DNA from: Rhizobium sp. ASV20
Lineage (GTDB): Bacteria > Pseudomonadota > Alphaproteobacteria > Rhizobiales > Rhizobiaceae
DNA length: 43,058 bases
NCBI RefSeq assembly: GCF_016429015.1
Contig: NZ_JAELTU010000052.1
Span: 1 to 43,058 of the forward strand
Direction: 5' to 3'
The notes under the pieces are model-generated. The model saw only the letters and a list, made by a program, of their open reading frames with translations. It had not been told where the DNA came from and made no database searches. Below are positions 1-7,839 of the stretch, in pieces. The position numbers and the translations under genes were made by a program. Positions within the stretch are counted from its first letter, which is position 1; each line of letters starts with the position of its first letter.

Positions 1-131
1 TCGACTGGTACATGGAGGGCAAAATCCAGATCGATCCGATGATCACCCACACCATGCCGCTCGAAGACATCAACAAGGGCTTCGACCTCATGCATTCCGG
101 AAAAAGCGTCAGAGGCGTCGTGATTTACTGA
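1..131 (+). CDS. S-(hydroxymethyl)glutathione dehydrogenase, C-terminal end (partial)
   Basis: Only the last 42 codons are inside the window; the reading frame begins at base 3 and ends at the TGA at 129-131. The visible residues (DWYMEGKIQID, then LEDINKGFDLMHSGKSVR) match the C-terminal end of class III alcohol dehydrogenase, the zinc enzyme that oxidises S-hydroxymethylglutathione to S-formylglutathione. The S-formylglutathione hydrolase gene 0.6 kb downstream on the same strand supports this, since the two enzymes act in sequence in glutathione-dependent formaldehyde detoxification. The family assignment rests on a short tail, so the exact member (frmA/adhI/flhA) is inferred. Confidence 0.8.
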   Translation, partial: DWYMEGKIQIDPMITHTMPLEDINKGFDLMHSGKSVRGVVIY

Positions 132-206
132 GCTTAGAGCCACTGTAAAACAGATGGATGCGGTGTATAAGAAAAGCGTCGCATCCATCTCAAAAGATTG
201 AATTTT

Positions 207-647
207 ATGATTTATGTCGATGCCGACGCTTGTCCGGTCAAGCCGGAAATCCTGAAAGTTGCCGAACGCCACGGCATCGAGGTGACCTTTGTTGCCAATT
301 CGGGGCTGCGGCCGTCCCGGGATCCGATGGTACACAACGTCATCGTCTCCAACGCCTTCGATGCCGCCGACAACTGGATCGCCGAACATGCCGGCTCAGG
401 CGACATCGTCGTTACCGCCGACGTGCCGCTCGCCGGGCGCTGCGTAGCTGCCGGAGCCTTCGTGACAGGACCGACCGGACGCGTTTTCGACAAGACGAAT
501 ATCGGCATGGCGACGGCCATGCGCGATCTCGGCGCACATCTTCGCGAGACCGGCGAAAGCAAGGGCTACAACGCCGCCTTCTCGCCCCGCGACCGCTCCG
601 CCTTCCTCGAAACCTTCGACCGGCTCTGCCGTTGGGCGAAAGCATGA
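207..647 (+). CDS. UPF0178/DUF188 family protein (YaiI/YqxD-like)
   Basis: A 146-residue cytoplasmic protein that begins MIYVDADACPVK, the hallmark N-terminus of the YaiI/YqxD (DUF188) family, with later conserved stretches VVTADVPLA and YNAAFSPRDRSAF. The fold is related to PIN/NYN nuclease-like domains, with acidic residues (D6, D8) near the N-terminus, but no biochemical role is established and I do not assign one. An in-frame TTG at 198 would add three residues; ATG 207 is preferred because family members begin at that Met. The gene sits between the two formaldehyde detoxification genes. Its stop codon lies inside a degenerate intergenic repeat at 639-688. Confidence 0.85.
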   Translation: MIYVDADACPVKPEILKVAERHGIEVTFVANSGLRPSRDPMVHNVIVSNAFDAADNWIAEHAGSGDIVVTADVPLAGRCVAAGAFVTGPTGRVFDKTNIGMATAMRDLGAHLRETGESKGYNAAFSPRDRSAFLETFDRLCRWAKA

Positions 648-688
648 TCCCCAAAAGAGCGCAGTGGCGTTTCAAGGAATGACCATCG
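639..688. repeat. Degenerate rhizobial intergenic repeat-like element
   Basis: The stretch starting AAAGCATGATCCCCAAAAG and ending near GGAATGACCATC resembles, with many changes, the short inverted element GCATGATCC...GGATCATGC common between genes in rhizobial genomes. It supplies the last codons and stop of the DUF188 gene. The recognition is from memory and the copy is imperfect. Confidence 0.3.
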
Positions 689-723
689 CACTCGCAAATC
701 CATCAAACGCCTGGAGACCCGCC

Positions 724-1560
724 GTGAACATTATTTCCCAAAACACCGCCTTCGGTGGCATGCAGGGTGTCTTTTCGCACCAGTCTGAAGCCTGCAAAGG
801 CGAGATGACCTTTGCCGTCTTCGTGCCGCCCCAGGCGATCAAGGAACCGTGCCCGGTCCTCTGGTATCTGTCCGGTCTTACCTGCACCCATGCCAACGTC
901 ATGGAAAAGGGCGAGTATCGCCGCATGGCCGCAGAACTCGGCCTGATCATCGTCTGCCCGGACACCAGCCCGCGCGGCAACGACGTGCCCGACGAATTGA
1001 CCAACTGGCAGATGGGTAAAGGCGCGGGATTCTACGTCGACGCCACGGAAATGCCCTGGGCCGAGCATTACCGGATGTATAGCTACATCACCGAGGAGCT
1101 GCCCGCGCTCATCGCCAAGCAATTCCGGGCCGACATGAGCAGGCAGGGCATCTTCGGCCACTCCATGGGCGGCCACGGCGCCATGACGATCGCGCTGAAG
1201 AATCCCGATCGGTTCAAGAGCTGCTCGGCATTTGCTCCCATCGTCCAGCCGTCGACGGCCGACTGGTCCGCTCCGGCGCTCGAAAAATATCTCGGCAGCG
1301 ACAAGGCCGCCTGGCGCCGCTATGACGCCTGCTCGCTCGTCGAAGACGGCGCCCGCTTCCCGGAATTCCTGATCGATCAGGGCAAGGCCGACAGTTTCCT
1401 TGAAAATGGCTTGCGCCCCTGGCTGTTCGAAGACGCGATCAAGGGCACTGATATCGGTCTGACACTGCGGATGCATGAGCGCTACGACCATTCCTACTAT
1501 TTCATCTCGACGTTCATGGACGACCATTTGAAGTGGCACGCCGAACGGCTGGAAAAGTAA
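724..1560 (+). CDS. fghA: S-formylglutathione hydrolase
   Basis: Hydrolyses S-formylglutathione to formate and glutathione, the second step of glutathione-dependent formaldehyde oxidation. The 278-residue length matches the family (about 280). The esterase-D type alpha/beta hydrolase core is visible: the LWYLSGLTCTHAN oxyanion region, nucleophile motif GHSMGGHGA, a downstream acid in DQGKADSF, and the catalytic His in RYDHSYYFI near the end. A GTG start at 724 is preferred because a GGAG (713-716) lies seven bases upstream and the protein then begins at the usual family N-terminus (MNIISQNTAFGG); an in-frame GTG at 664 would add 20 unconserved residues. It follows the dehydrogenase tail at the start of the window, with the DUF188 gene in between. 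Confidence 0.93.
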   Translation: MNIISQNTAFGGMQGVFSHQSEACKGEMTFAVFVPPQAIKEPCPVLWYLSGLTCTHANVMEKGEYRRMAAELGLIIVCPDTSPRGNDVPDELTNWQMGKGAGFYVDATEMPWAEHYRMYSYITEELPALIAKQFRADMSRQGIFGHSMGGHGAMTIALKNPDRFKSCSAFAPIVQPSTADWSAPALEKYLGSDKAAWRRYDACSLVEDGARFPEFLIDQGKADSFLENGLRPWLFEDAIKGTDIGLTLRMHERYDHSYYFISTFMDDHLKWHAERLEK

Positions 1561-1626
1561 TGGTGGCGTGACCGACTTGCGCATCCGGCCTTGAAAGGCG
1601 CCGGAGACGCAGGCATATAGAAATCA

Positions 1627-1704
1627 CGCAGACGACTGCGGCGGCCGGCATCCAAAACCGGCCGTAGACATCGCGGGGACGGCCTCGCTCTTAACAATGG
1701 AGCG
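1627..1704 (+). promoter_or_regulatory. Guanidine-II (mini-ykkC) riboswitch
   Basis: Two short hairpins with ACGR loops, the signature of the guanidine-II class, precede the exporter gene. P1 is CGCAG-ACGA-CTGCG at 1627-1640. P2 is GCGGGG-ACGG-CCTCGC at 1673-1688, six pairs with one G-U. The 32-nt linker can form its own GC-rich hairpin (1641-1648 with 1658-1665). The Shine-Dalgarno segment GAGCG (1700-1704) is exactly complementary to CGCTC (1686-1690), which overlaps the 3' strand of P2. P2 formation and Shine-Dalgarno sequestration are therefore mutually exclusive. The inference is that guanidinium binding stabilises P2 and frees the ribosome site, which fits the guanidinium exporter downstream. 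Confidence 0.88.
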
Positions 1705-1708
1705 CAAT

Positions 1709-2023
1709 ATGGCTTGGTTCCTGCTTTTCCTCGCAGGCTTGTTCGAAATTGGCTGGGCTGTCGGCCTGAAATATACAGACGGCTTCACGCGGCCCATGCC
1801 GACGGTTCTTACCGTCATTTCCATGGTAATCAGTGTCGTGCTGCTCGGCCTTGCGGTAAAGACCCTGCCAATGGGCACCGCCTATGCGGTCTGGACCGGC
1901 ATCGGTACGGTCGGAACGGTGCTGCTGGGCATCTGGCTACTGGGCGACCCCGCAACCATCGTTCGCCTGGCCTGCATCGGCTTGATCGTCGCCGGCATTG
2001 CCGGCCTCAAGTTCATGGCCTGA
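1709..2023 (+). CDS. sugE: Guanidinium exporter of the SMR family (Gdx/SugE)
   Basis: A 104-residue inner-membrane protein with four predicted transmembrane helices, the length and layout of the small multidrug resistance family. The N-terminal helix carries the essential glutamate E13 (LFEIGWAVGLKY), and the GTAYAVWTGIGTVG motif in helix 3 is typical of the SugE/Gdx branch rather than EmrE. Gdx proteins are proton-coupled guanidinium exporters. ATG 1709 is chosen over ATG 1697 because GGAG at 1699-1702 is correctly placed and E13 then has family numbering. The guanidine-II riboswitch immediately upstream independently supports guanidinium as substrate. It converges with the next gene, leaving only ten bases between stop codons. 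Confidence 0.92.
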   Translation: MAWFLLFLAGLFEIGWAVGLKYTDGFTRPMPTVLTVISMVISVVLLGLAVKTLPMGTAYAVWTGIGTVGTVLLGIWLLGDPATIVRLACIGLIVAGIAGLKFMA

Positions 2024-2033
2024 CGAGGTTCCG

Positions 2034-2420
2034 TCACCGGCGCTGGCGATTGTCCAGCGCCCATTCTCCCGGACCGGCAAACACCAGAAACAGGAAGATG
2101 AAGCAGAACAACACTGCGCCGTCTCCCTGATTGTTGGACGGGAAGAAGTTGATCGGCATGTGGACCATGAAATAAGCGATCGCCATCTCGCCGCTGAGCA
2201 GAAAGGCGACGGGACGGGTGAAAAGCCCGATCAGGATCAGAGCGCCACCGACAAGCTCGATGTAACCGGCGACAAGAAATAGCGTGGTAATCGTAAAGGG
2301 TGCTGGCGGAAAGCCGAAGAGCTTCTGCGTGCCGTGCTCGATGAACAGCACGGCGGCAATGATCCGCAGAAGCGCGAGGGCTTTGGCCTGATGCGGCGGC
2401 AAGCGTTCGAAAAATGACAT
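2034..2420 (-). CDS. DoxX family membrane protein (copy 1)
   Basis: A 128-residue membrane protein with four hydrophobic segments. The DoxX motifs are LLRIIAAVLFIEHGTQKLFG near the N-terminus, then FTRPVAF and AYFMVHMPINFFP. The DoxX family is broad, ranging from thiosulfate:quinone oxidoreductase subunits to proteins of unknown role, so no reaction is assigned. It is a close paralogue of the gene at 2564-2950, with identical length and long shared stretches (IEHGTQKLFGFP, GLFTRPVAF, NNQGD.A), which points to a tandem duplication. The C-terminus (EWALDNRQRR) is the most divergent part. Confidence 0.88.
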   Translation of the reverse strand: MSFFERLPPHQAKALALLRIIAAVLFIEHGTQKLFGFPPAPFTITTLFLVAGYIELVGGALILIGLFTRPVAFLLSGEMAIAYFMVHMPINFFPSNNQGDGAVLFCFIFLFLVFAGPGEWALDNRQRR

Positions 2421-2563
2421 GAGGATCTCCGTTCGAAGGGGTATGCGAACGAGATCCTGTCAAGAGTGCTCCCGTGTCGCTGACAACAGATCAACACGCG
2501 AGAGACGAATTTATTCGCCGGACCCCTTCAATGCACTGAGCCCGGCGAAAAGAAAGCGACGTC

Positions 2564-2950
2564 TTACTTCTTATTGATCGCCAAAGGACCGGGGCCGGCG
2601 AAAAACAGGAAGAGGAAGATAAAGCAATAAAGGATAGCCGCGTCACCCTGGTTGTTCACCGGGAAGAAATTCTGCGGCATGTGGGCCATGAAATAGGCAA
2701 CCGCCATGTTACCGCACAGAATGAAGGCGACAGGACGGGTAAATAAACCCAACGCGATCGCCAGACCGCCGAAAGCTTCGAGAATCCCCTGAACCAGCAT
2801 CAAGGTCGGCAACGGGCCATCGAAGTGACCGCCAGCCGGAAAGCCGAAAAGCTTCTGCGTGCCGTGCTCGATGAACAACAGGCCGACAACGATACGCAGG
2901 ATGGTGAGAGCATAAGGCTGATACTGATTCAGCCGTTCGGAAAGCGCCAT
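2564..2950 (-). CDS. DoxX family membrane protein (copy 2)
   Basis: A second 128-residue DoxX protein with four predicted membrane helices, beginning MALSERLNQYQPYALTILRI and carrying LLFIEHGTQKLFGFP, GLFTRPVAF and AYFMAHMPQNFFP. The start at 2950 has a good GGAG seven bases upstream; an in-frame start further out (3037) would add 29 residues that do not look like a DoxX N-terminus. The neighbouring copy at 2034-2420 lies 143 bp downstream on the same strand. Function is not known from sequence. Some DoxX proteins are linked to redox or thiol stress, but nothing here shows that. Confidence 0.88.
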   Translation of the reverse strand: MALSERLNQYQPYALTILRIVVGLLFIEHGTQKLFGFPAGGHFDGPLPTLMLVQGILEAFGGLAIALGLFTRPVAFILCGNMAVAYFMAHMPQNFFPVNNQGDAAILYCFIFLFLFFAGPGPLAINKK

Positions 2951-3073
2951 TTTGAACTCCAGTTTCGAATCCCCCTGCACGAAGCAATAAAGCGCCGTAC
3001 TTCGAACAGGAAAACACGGATTTTGACGTCCAATCAAATTTCCGTGTGAAATCCGTGGCTTGTTGTCACAGAT

Positions 3074-4606
3074 CTAAAGCGGAATGTTGTCATGCTTTTT
3101 CCAGGGATTGGTCAGATCCTTGTTGCGCAGCATTCTGAGACCTTGCGCAAGGCGACGACGGGTCGACCTAGGCATGATCACTTCATCGATATAACCGCGC
3201 TCTGCCGCGACGAAAGGCGACAGGAACCGATCCTCATACATCTTCGTATGGGCTGCGATCTTTTCCGGATCGGCGATGTCCTTGCGGAAGATGATCTCGA
3301 CTGCGCCCTTGGCACCCATGACGGCAATCTGCGCCGTCGGCCAGGCATAATTCAGATCGCCGCGCAGATGCTTCGACGCCATAACGTCATAGGCGCCGCC
3401 GAATGCCTTGCGGGTGATGACCGTCAGCTTTGGCACGGTCGCTTCGGCATAGGCGAAAAGCAGCTTGGCGCCATGCTTGATCAGGCCGCCATATTCCTGC
3501 GCCGTCCCCGGCAGGAATCCGGGCACGTCGACGAAGGTGACGATCGGGATATTGAAGCAATCGCAAAACCGCACGAAGCGGGCAGCCTTTCGCGATGCGT
3601 CGCTGTCGAGAACGCCGGCAAGCACCATCGGCTGATTGGCGACGAAGCCGACCGTCGCACCTTCGATGCGGCCAAAGCCGCAGACGATATTCTTGGCGAA
3701 GCTTTCCTGGATCTCGAAGAAATCACCCTCGTCCGCCACCTTCAGGATCAGCTCCTTGATGTCGTAGGGCTTGTTGGCATTGGCCGGGATCAGCGTATCG
3801 AGCGAGGTATCCGGCTCGGTAACGGATTGATAGCACTCGATCTCGGGCAAATCGGCAGTGTTCGATTGCGGCAGGAAATCGATGAGGCGACGTACCTGCA
3901 GCAGCGTATCGACATCGTTGTCATAGGCAGCGTCGGCGATAGAGGATTTCGTCGTATGGACGGAAGCGCCGCCGAGCTGCTCGGAGGTGACCGTTTCATT
4001 GGTAACGGTCTTCACGACATCAGGCCCGGTGACGAACATGTAGGACGTGTCGCGCACCATGAAGATGAAATCGGTCATGGCAGGCGAATAGACATCGCCG
4101 CCAGCGCATGGCCCCATGATAACGGAGATCTGCGGAATAACGCCCGATGCCAGAACGTTGCGCTGGAACACCTCGGCATAGCCGCCAAGCGCCGCGACGC
4201 CTTCCTGAATGCGAGCGCCGCCGGCATCATAGATCCCGATGATCGGCGCCCTATTCTTCAGCGCCATGTCTTGGACTTTGGTGATCTTTTCTGCATGTGC
4301 TTCCGAAAGAGACCCACCGAAGACTGTGAAATCCTTGGCAAAAATGAAAACGGTACGTCCGTTGACTGTACCCCAGCCGGTCACGACGCCGTCACCGGCG
4401 ATCTTGCTCTTTTCCATGCCGAAATCGGTCGAGCGATGCTCGACGAACATGTCGAACTCCTCGAAGGAGCCTTCGTCCAGGAAGATGTCGATGCGCTCAC
4501 GGGCCGTCAGCTTGCCGCGCGCATGTTGAGCATCGATACGCGCCTGCCCGCCGCCAAGTCTTGCGACCTCACGACGACGCTCCAGTTCCAACAGGATTTC
4601 CTTCAT
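3074..4606 (-). CDS. pccB: Propionyl-CoA carboxylase beta chain (carboxyltransferase subunit)
   Basis: A 510-residue acyl-CoA carboxyltransferase, which transfers CO2 from carboxybiotin on the alpha chain to propionyl-CoA to give methylmalonyl-CoA. N- and C-terminal crotonase-like carboxyltransferase halves are visible. The first has YDAGGARIQEGVAALGGYAEVF and MGPCAGGDVYSPA; the second has FVDVPGFLPGTAQEYGG and RKAFGGAYDVMASKHL. The sequence ends WKKHDNIPL, as in PccB proteins, rather than in an AccD or GCDH-linked form. A GGAGAGAGG ribosome site precedes ATG 4606. The biotin-carrying PccA gene is not adjacent; downstream are DoxX genes and upstream a small lipoprotein. Substrate choice between propionyl-CoA and related acyl-CoAs is inferred from overall similarity. 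Confidence 0.93.
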   Translation of the reverse strand: MKEILLELERRREVARLGGGQARIDAQHARGKLTARERIDIFLDEGSFEEFDMFVEHRSTDFGMEKSKIAGDGVVTGWGTVNGRTVFIFAKDFTVFGGSLSEAHAEKITKVQDMALKNRAPIIGIYDAGGARIQEGVAALGGYAEVFQRNVLASGVIPQISVIMGPCAGGDVYSPAMTDFIFMVRDTSYMFVTGPDVVKTVTNETVTSEQLGGASVHTTKSSIADAAYDNDVDTLLQVRRLIDFLPQSNTADLPEIECYQSVTEPDTSLDTLIPANANKPYDIKELILKVADEGDFFEIQESFAKNIVCGFGRIEGATVGFVANQPMVLAGVLDSDASRKAARFVRFCDCFNIPIVTFVDVPGFLPGTAQEYGGLIKHGAKLLFAYAEATVPKLTVITRKAFGGAYDVMASKHLRGDLNYAWPTAQIAVMGAKGAVEIIFRKDIADPEKIAAHTKMYEDRFLSPFVAAERGYIDEVIMPRSTRRRLAQGLRMLRNKDLTNPWKKHDNIPL

Positions 4607-4669
4607 GCGGCCCTCTCTCCTTCGCTGCTCGGGCTTAGCATGGCGCGAGCAATCTTTGAAGCTATAGGC

Positions 4670-5143
4670 TTATTCCGACAGCCGCGGCGTATTCAACGAG
4701 AAGATCGCGCGGATGCGGGCGGCGATATCTTCAGCCATCAATTCATCCGCCGTGCCCAAGTCAGGCGCAGTTGTCGCTATGTCGAAGGAGGCCATGGCAA
4801 TCACCGCGCCGCCATCGAGCGACGCCGCGTCGATATTGACCTTGGCAGTATTGCGATCCTTGTTGAAGCCGCGCCCCTTGCTGACCTCAGTCAGGCGAAC
4901 GGTCAGCGCAACCGCCGGCAAGGTGGTGTTGTGGGGTGTTATGGCAATAGCAGCGTTTACGCGATCGCTGACAGCATCGATCAAGGCCGGTGAAACCGGC
5001 GGTATGACTTTGTCGACCACGATGCTCGCACTGCGGACATCATAGGACGGAGGCGGGGGATCGGCGGACCACGTCGAGCACGCTGTTAGTACCAAACATC
5101 CCACGAGTGCCGATATGGCACCCGACTTCACCCACGCTATCAT
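4670..5143 (-). CDS. Putative lipoprotein of unknown function
   Basis: A 157-residue protein that I do not recognise. The N-terminus is a lipoprotein signal: one Lys (K6), a hydrophobic stretch, then the lipobox LTAC with C22 as the probable lipidated residue, followed by a Pro-rich linker (DPPPPSYD). The mature part contains VRLTEVSKGRGFNKDRN and a C-terminal helix (ADELMAEDIAARIRAIF). This looks like a small periplasmic domain anchored to a membrane. It lies 63 bp upstream of pccB on the same strand and could be co-transcribed with it, but a functional link is not evident. Confidence 0.65.
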   Translation of the reverse strand: MIAWVKSGAISALVGCLVLTACSTWSADPPPPSYDVRSASIVVDKVIPPVSPALIDAVSDRVNAAIAITPHNTTLPAVALTVRLTEVSKGRGFNKDRNTAKVNIDAASLDGGAVIAMASFDIATTAPDLGTADELMAEDIAARIRAIFSLNTPRLSE

Positions 5144-5209
5144 CCCTGCCCCAACTTTCGAACCTGCTAGATACGAAGGCTGCTATAAAGGACTGGAAAT
5201 CAACAATAT

Positions 5210-5995
5210 TCAACTGTGAAGAGCAGAAAAAACGTCGGTTGCCGCCTGAAATTCCTCGAAACGCTGGGCGCGGCGCTGTTCTGCTTCCTCGTCGCTGCCC
5301 CAATGCTCGATCGTCCAGTCTTCGTCGAGATGTGCGAGCGACCAGACTTCGGCAAGCGGCAGGCGGCCTTCGGCAAAGGCGAGTGCCAGAATGGCCGATC
5401 CAGTTAAGGTCGTGATCGTATTCAGGCTGGCAAGTTCCATCGGCGTATCATATTTGCGCAGCGCCGCCGCAAAGGCAGCGATTGCCTCTTGCGGTTGTTC
5501 CTGATGCATGACGCCTTCGGCAAGAATGAAACGCGCGCCGATCTCCCGTGCTGCCCATTCGATCAGAGGGTTCCAGCGCTCCGATTGCCGCTCGACAAGA
5601 CGTTCCGGCTGATCAGCGCGATAGCAGAGCAGATCGGTGCCCGAAAAGCGCACGATTTCATCAAAAACGGCACCACTCTCGACAGTCACCCCATCGATGG
5701 CAGTGTTGACCAGACGGGTAACGGGCATGGTGCCGGGGTCGATTACATCGGTCTGCGCTGCCCATTCGGCTGCCACCAGCTTGGCAAGGGCTTCCGTCGG
5801 CAAAGAGAGGGCGTGACGCGCCGGTGTCTTCACCACCTTGCCGTCGAGCGCGATTGCGTGCCCATCATCACTGCTGCTGATCGTCACATCCTTGTAGAAG
5901 CGCTTCGGCAACGGCTTCTTCATCTGGATCTGCGCGCGGCGGATCGGATCGGGATGGCTCAGACCTTCAGAAAGGTCGTTCAACAGGTCGCGCAT
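5210..5995 (-). CDS. ATP12-family F1-ATPase assembly chaperone
   Basis: A 261-residue cytoplasmic protein of the ATP12 family. Mitochondrial ATP12 binds the F1 alpha subunit during ATP synthase assembly, and alphaproteobacteria carry homologues. Recognisable parts are the N-terminal KPLPKRFYKDV and VKTPARHAL, the central AAEWAAQTDVIDPGTMPVTRL, the FSGTDLLCYRA motif and the C-terminal WSLAHLDEDWTIEHWGSDEEA. A GAGGTG ribosome site lies eight bases before ATG 5995. It starts nine bases after the HAD gene ends, so it is the last gene of an rluC-like/HAD/ATP12 operon. The role in bacterial ATP synthase assembly is by homology. Confidence 0.9.
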   Translation of the reverse strand: MRDLLNDLSEGLSHPDPIRRAQIQMKKPLPKRFYKDVTISSSDDGHAIALDGKVVKTPARHALSLPTEALAKLVAAEWAAQTDVIDPGTMPVTRLVNTAIDGVTVESGAVFDEIVRFSGTDLLCYRADQPERLVERQSERWNPLIEWAAREIGARFILAEGVMHQEQPQEAIAAFAAALRKYDTPMELASLNTITTLTGSAILALAFAEGRLPLAEVWSLAHLDEDWTIEHWGSDEEAEQRRAQRFEEFQAATDVFSALHS

Positions 5996-6004
5996 GGCGT
6001 CACC

Positions 6005-6658
6005 TCAGAGAATATGGCTCAACAAGTCGTTCGGGTGGTGGGCAATCGCATCGGCGCCGGCGGCAAGAAGCTCTTCCACGGACGCGTAACCCCAGGAAAC
6101 GCCGATCGCGGTTGCGCCGGCTGCCTTCGCCATCTGCATGTCGTAGATCGCATCTCCGATGACGATGGTATCGTGCGGATCCATGCCGGTTTCGTCGCAG
6201 CACTCCGTTACCATGGCCGGATGCGGCTTCGACGGGCAATCGTCGGCGGTGCGTGAAACCACAAAGTATGGCGTGAAATCGTTGACTTCAAGAGTATGCA
6301 CCAGACCACGGCGGGATTTGCCTGTCACGGCTCCGAGCAGAATTTCATCGTGCGCCGCAAGCGTCTCGATCAGCGGCTTGATGCCGTCGAACAGCGGCGT
6401 CTGCATATCGCCCTCGTCGCGCACACCGGGCGAGATGGACTTGTAATGCGCCGACATGGCAATCGCTTCGTCATCGACATGCGGCTTGCCTTGCATCCGG
6501 GCGATGGCAATCTCGAGCGAGAGGCCGATGATGGATTTCGTTGCCGCAACATCCGGACGCTTGTAGCCGAAGTCGACGAAAGTCCGCGCCATTACCTCAT
6601 GGATCAGCCGCACGCTATCAACCAGCGTGCCATCGCAATCGAAAAGGACCAGTTTCAT
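6005..6658 (-). CDS. HAD-family hydrolase, phosphoglycolate phosphatase-like
   Basis: A 217-residue HAD-superfamily phosphatase. Motif I is FDCDGTLVD with nucleophile D7 and acid/base D9. A helical cap follows (residues about 15-80), then motif II threonine in GAVTGKS, motif III lysine in SKPHPAM, and motif IV in IGDAIYDMQMAKAAG. This is the layout of Gph-type phosphatases, but the physiological substrate cannot be read from the sequence. Its ATG overlaps the TGA of the upstream pseudouridine synthase gene by four bases, indicating translational coupling, and the ATP12 gene follows at once. Confidence 0.87.
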   Translation of the reverse strand: MKLVLFDCDGTLVDSVRLIHEVMARTFVDFGYKRPDVAATKSIIGLSLEIAIARMQGKPHVDDEAIAMSAHYKSISPGVRDEGDMQTPLFDGIKPLIETLAAHDEILLGAVTGKSRRGLVHTLEVNDFTPYFVVSRTADDCPSKPHPAMVTECCDETGMDPHDTIVIGDAIYDMQMAKAAGATAIGVSWGYASVEELLAAGADAIAHHPNDLLSHIL

Positions 6659-7653
6659 TCGTCGTCCGGCTCCCCTGCCGATGCCTCGTCAAAACCGAGG
6701 AGATTCCATGTCTGCACCATATGTGGCGGCAGAGGAGCGGTGACGCGCAGGCGTCCGCCGCTCGGATGCGGGATATCGATCTTCCGGGCATGCAAATGCA
6801 GACGTTTCTGTACGCCGCCCGGAAAATCCCAGTTGTGATCGTCGTCGAAATATTTGGGATCACCGATAATCGGATGTCCCATGTGCAGCGCATGAACGCG
6901 CAGCTGGTGCGTACGGCCCGTATAGGGTTCCATTTCGAGCCAGGCGAGGCTTTGCGCTGCGGTCTCGAGCACACGATAGTAGGAAATAGCGTGATCTGCG
7001 CCCTCCTCTCCGTGCTTGGCGACGCGCATCCGGTCACCGTCGGCCGTCGCCTCTTTCACCAGCCAGGTGGAGATCTTGTCTTCGTGTTTGCGGGGCACGC
7101 CCTTGACCAGCGACCAGTAGGTCTTCTTGGTATCGCGCTCGCGAAAGGCAGCCGTCAGCTTTTGCGCAGCGCCCCGGGTACGGGCGATGACGAGCACGCC
7201 TGACGTGTCGCGGTCGAGACGATGCACCAGGCGCGGCTTCTCGCCCTTCTTGCTCGTCCATGCCTCCAGCATCTGGTCGATATGACGATTGAGGCCGGAT
7301 CCCCCCTGAACTGCGAGACCGGCAGGCTTGTTCAACACGAAGACCTTGTCGTCTTCATGCAGCAGCATACGCGCCAGAAGCTCGGCGTCGCCGGCATGCT
7401 TCAAGTCTTTTCCAGCGATCGGTCCGCTCTTGGCATCCTTTGCGTCGACATCGAGCGGCGGTATGCGGACTATCTGCCCGGGCTGCACGCGCGCATCTGT
7501 CTTGACGCGGCCGCCATCGACGCGAACCTGGCCGGAGCGCATCAACTTCTGCAGCTGACCGAAGCCAAGTCCCGGATAATGCACCTTGAACCAGCGGTCG
7601 AGGCGCATGCCGGCTTCGTCAGGCTCGACCTGTATATGTTCAATCCCGGCCAT
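6655..7653 (-). CDS. RluA/RluC-family 23S rRNA pseudouridine synthase
   Basis: A 332-residue pseudouridine synthase. An S4 RNA-binding domain occupies about residues 15-65 (GMRLDRWFK, LMRSGQVRVDGGR), and the RluA-type catalytic domain runs from about residue 100 to the end. The catalytic aspartate is D147 in HRLDRDTSG, preceded by VLNKPAGLAVQGG and followed by EPYTGRTHQLRVH and GHPIIGDPKYF. RluC modifies 23S rRNA; the exact target uridines here are inferred from family similarity. It is the first gene of a coupled operon, its TGA overlapping the start of the HAD gene. The ribosome site before ATG 7653 is weak (AGAAGA). Confidence 0.9.
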   Translation of the reverse strand: MAGIEHIQVEPDEAGMRLDRWFKVHYPGLGFGQLQKLMRSGQVRVDGGRVKTDARVQPGQIVRIPPLDVDAKDAKSGPIAGKDLKHAGDAELLARMLLHEDDKVFVLNKPAGLAVQGGSGLNRHIDQMLEAWTSKKGEKPRLVHRLDRDTSGVLVIARTRGAAQKLTAAFRERDTKKTYWSLVKGVPRKHEDKISTWLVKEATADGDRMRVAKHGEEGADHAISYYRVLETAAQSLAWLEMEPYTGRTHQLRVHALHMGHPIIGDPKYFDDDHNWDFPGGVQKRLHLHARKIDIPHPSGGRLRVTAPLPPHMVQTWNLLGFDEASAGEPDDE

Positions 7654-7749
7654 TCTTCTTCTTTCAAACGTCGCAACATGTTCCGATGAATGCCAAACGT
7701 TCGTTGGACGGGATCATGCCAATTCAAACAACGGGACAAGCAGCCCCCT

Positions 7750-7771
7750 GGCCGGACAATACCGGCCTTTT
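7750..7771 (+). terminator. Hairpin with short T run (possible terminator)
   Basis: GGCCGG (7750-7755) pairs with CCGGCC (7762-7767) and is followed by TTTT on the plus strand. Flanking genes are both on the minus strand, where the hairpin has no T run, so its role is uncertain. Confidence 0.25.
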
Positions 7772-7781
7772 GACGTGGCTT

Positions 7782-7819
7782 TAGAGCATTTCGAGGAAAA
7801 GTGGAAACTGGAATTGCCC
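7782..7819. repeat. Partial rhizobial intergenic repeat
   Basis: The segment TAGAGCATTTCGAGGAAAAG continuing into TGGAAACTGGAATTGC resembles one arm of the AGAGCATTTCCAGGAAAAGTG element common between rhizobial genes; a second, fuller relative in the opposite orientation lies at 23081-23132. Recognised by eye only. Confidence 0.35.
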
Positions 7820-7839
7820 AGGTCTGATATTTTTCTGGC

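Noticed and set aside
3092..4993. A 633-codon plus-strand open frame opposite pccB
   Set aside because: It shows no recognisable domain and mirrors the pccB coding pattern, so it is an antisense artefact.
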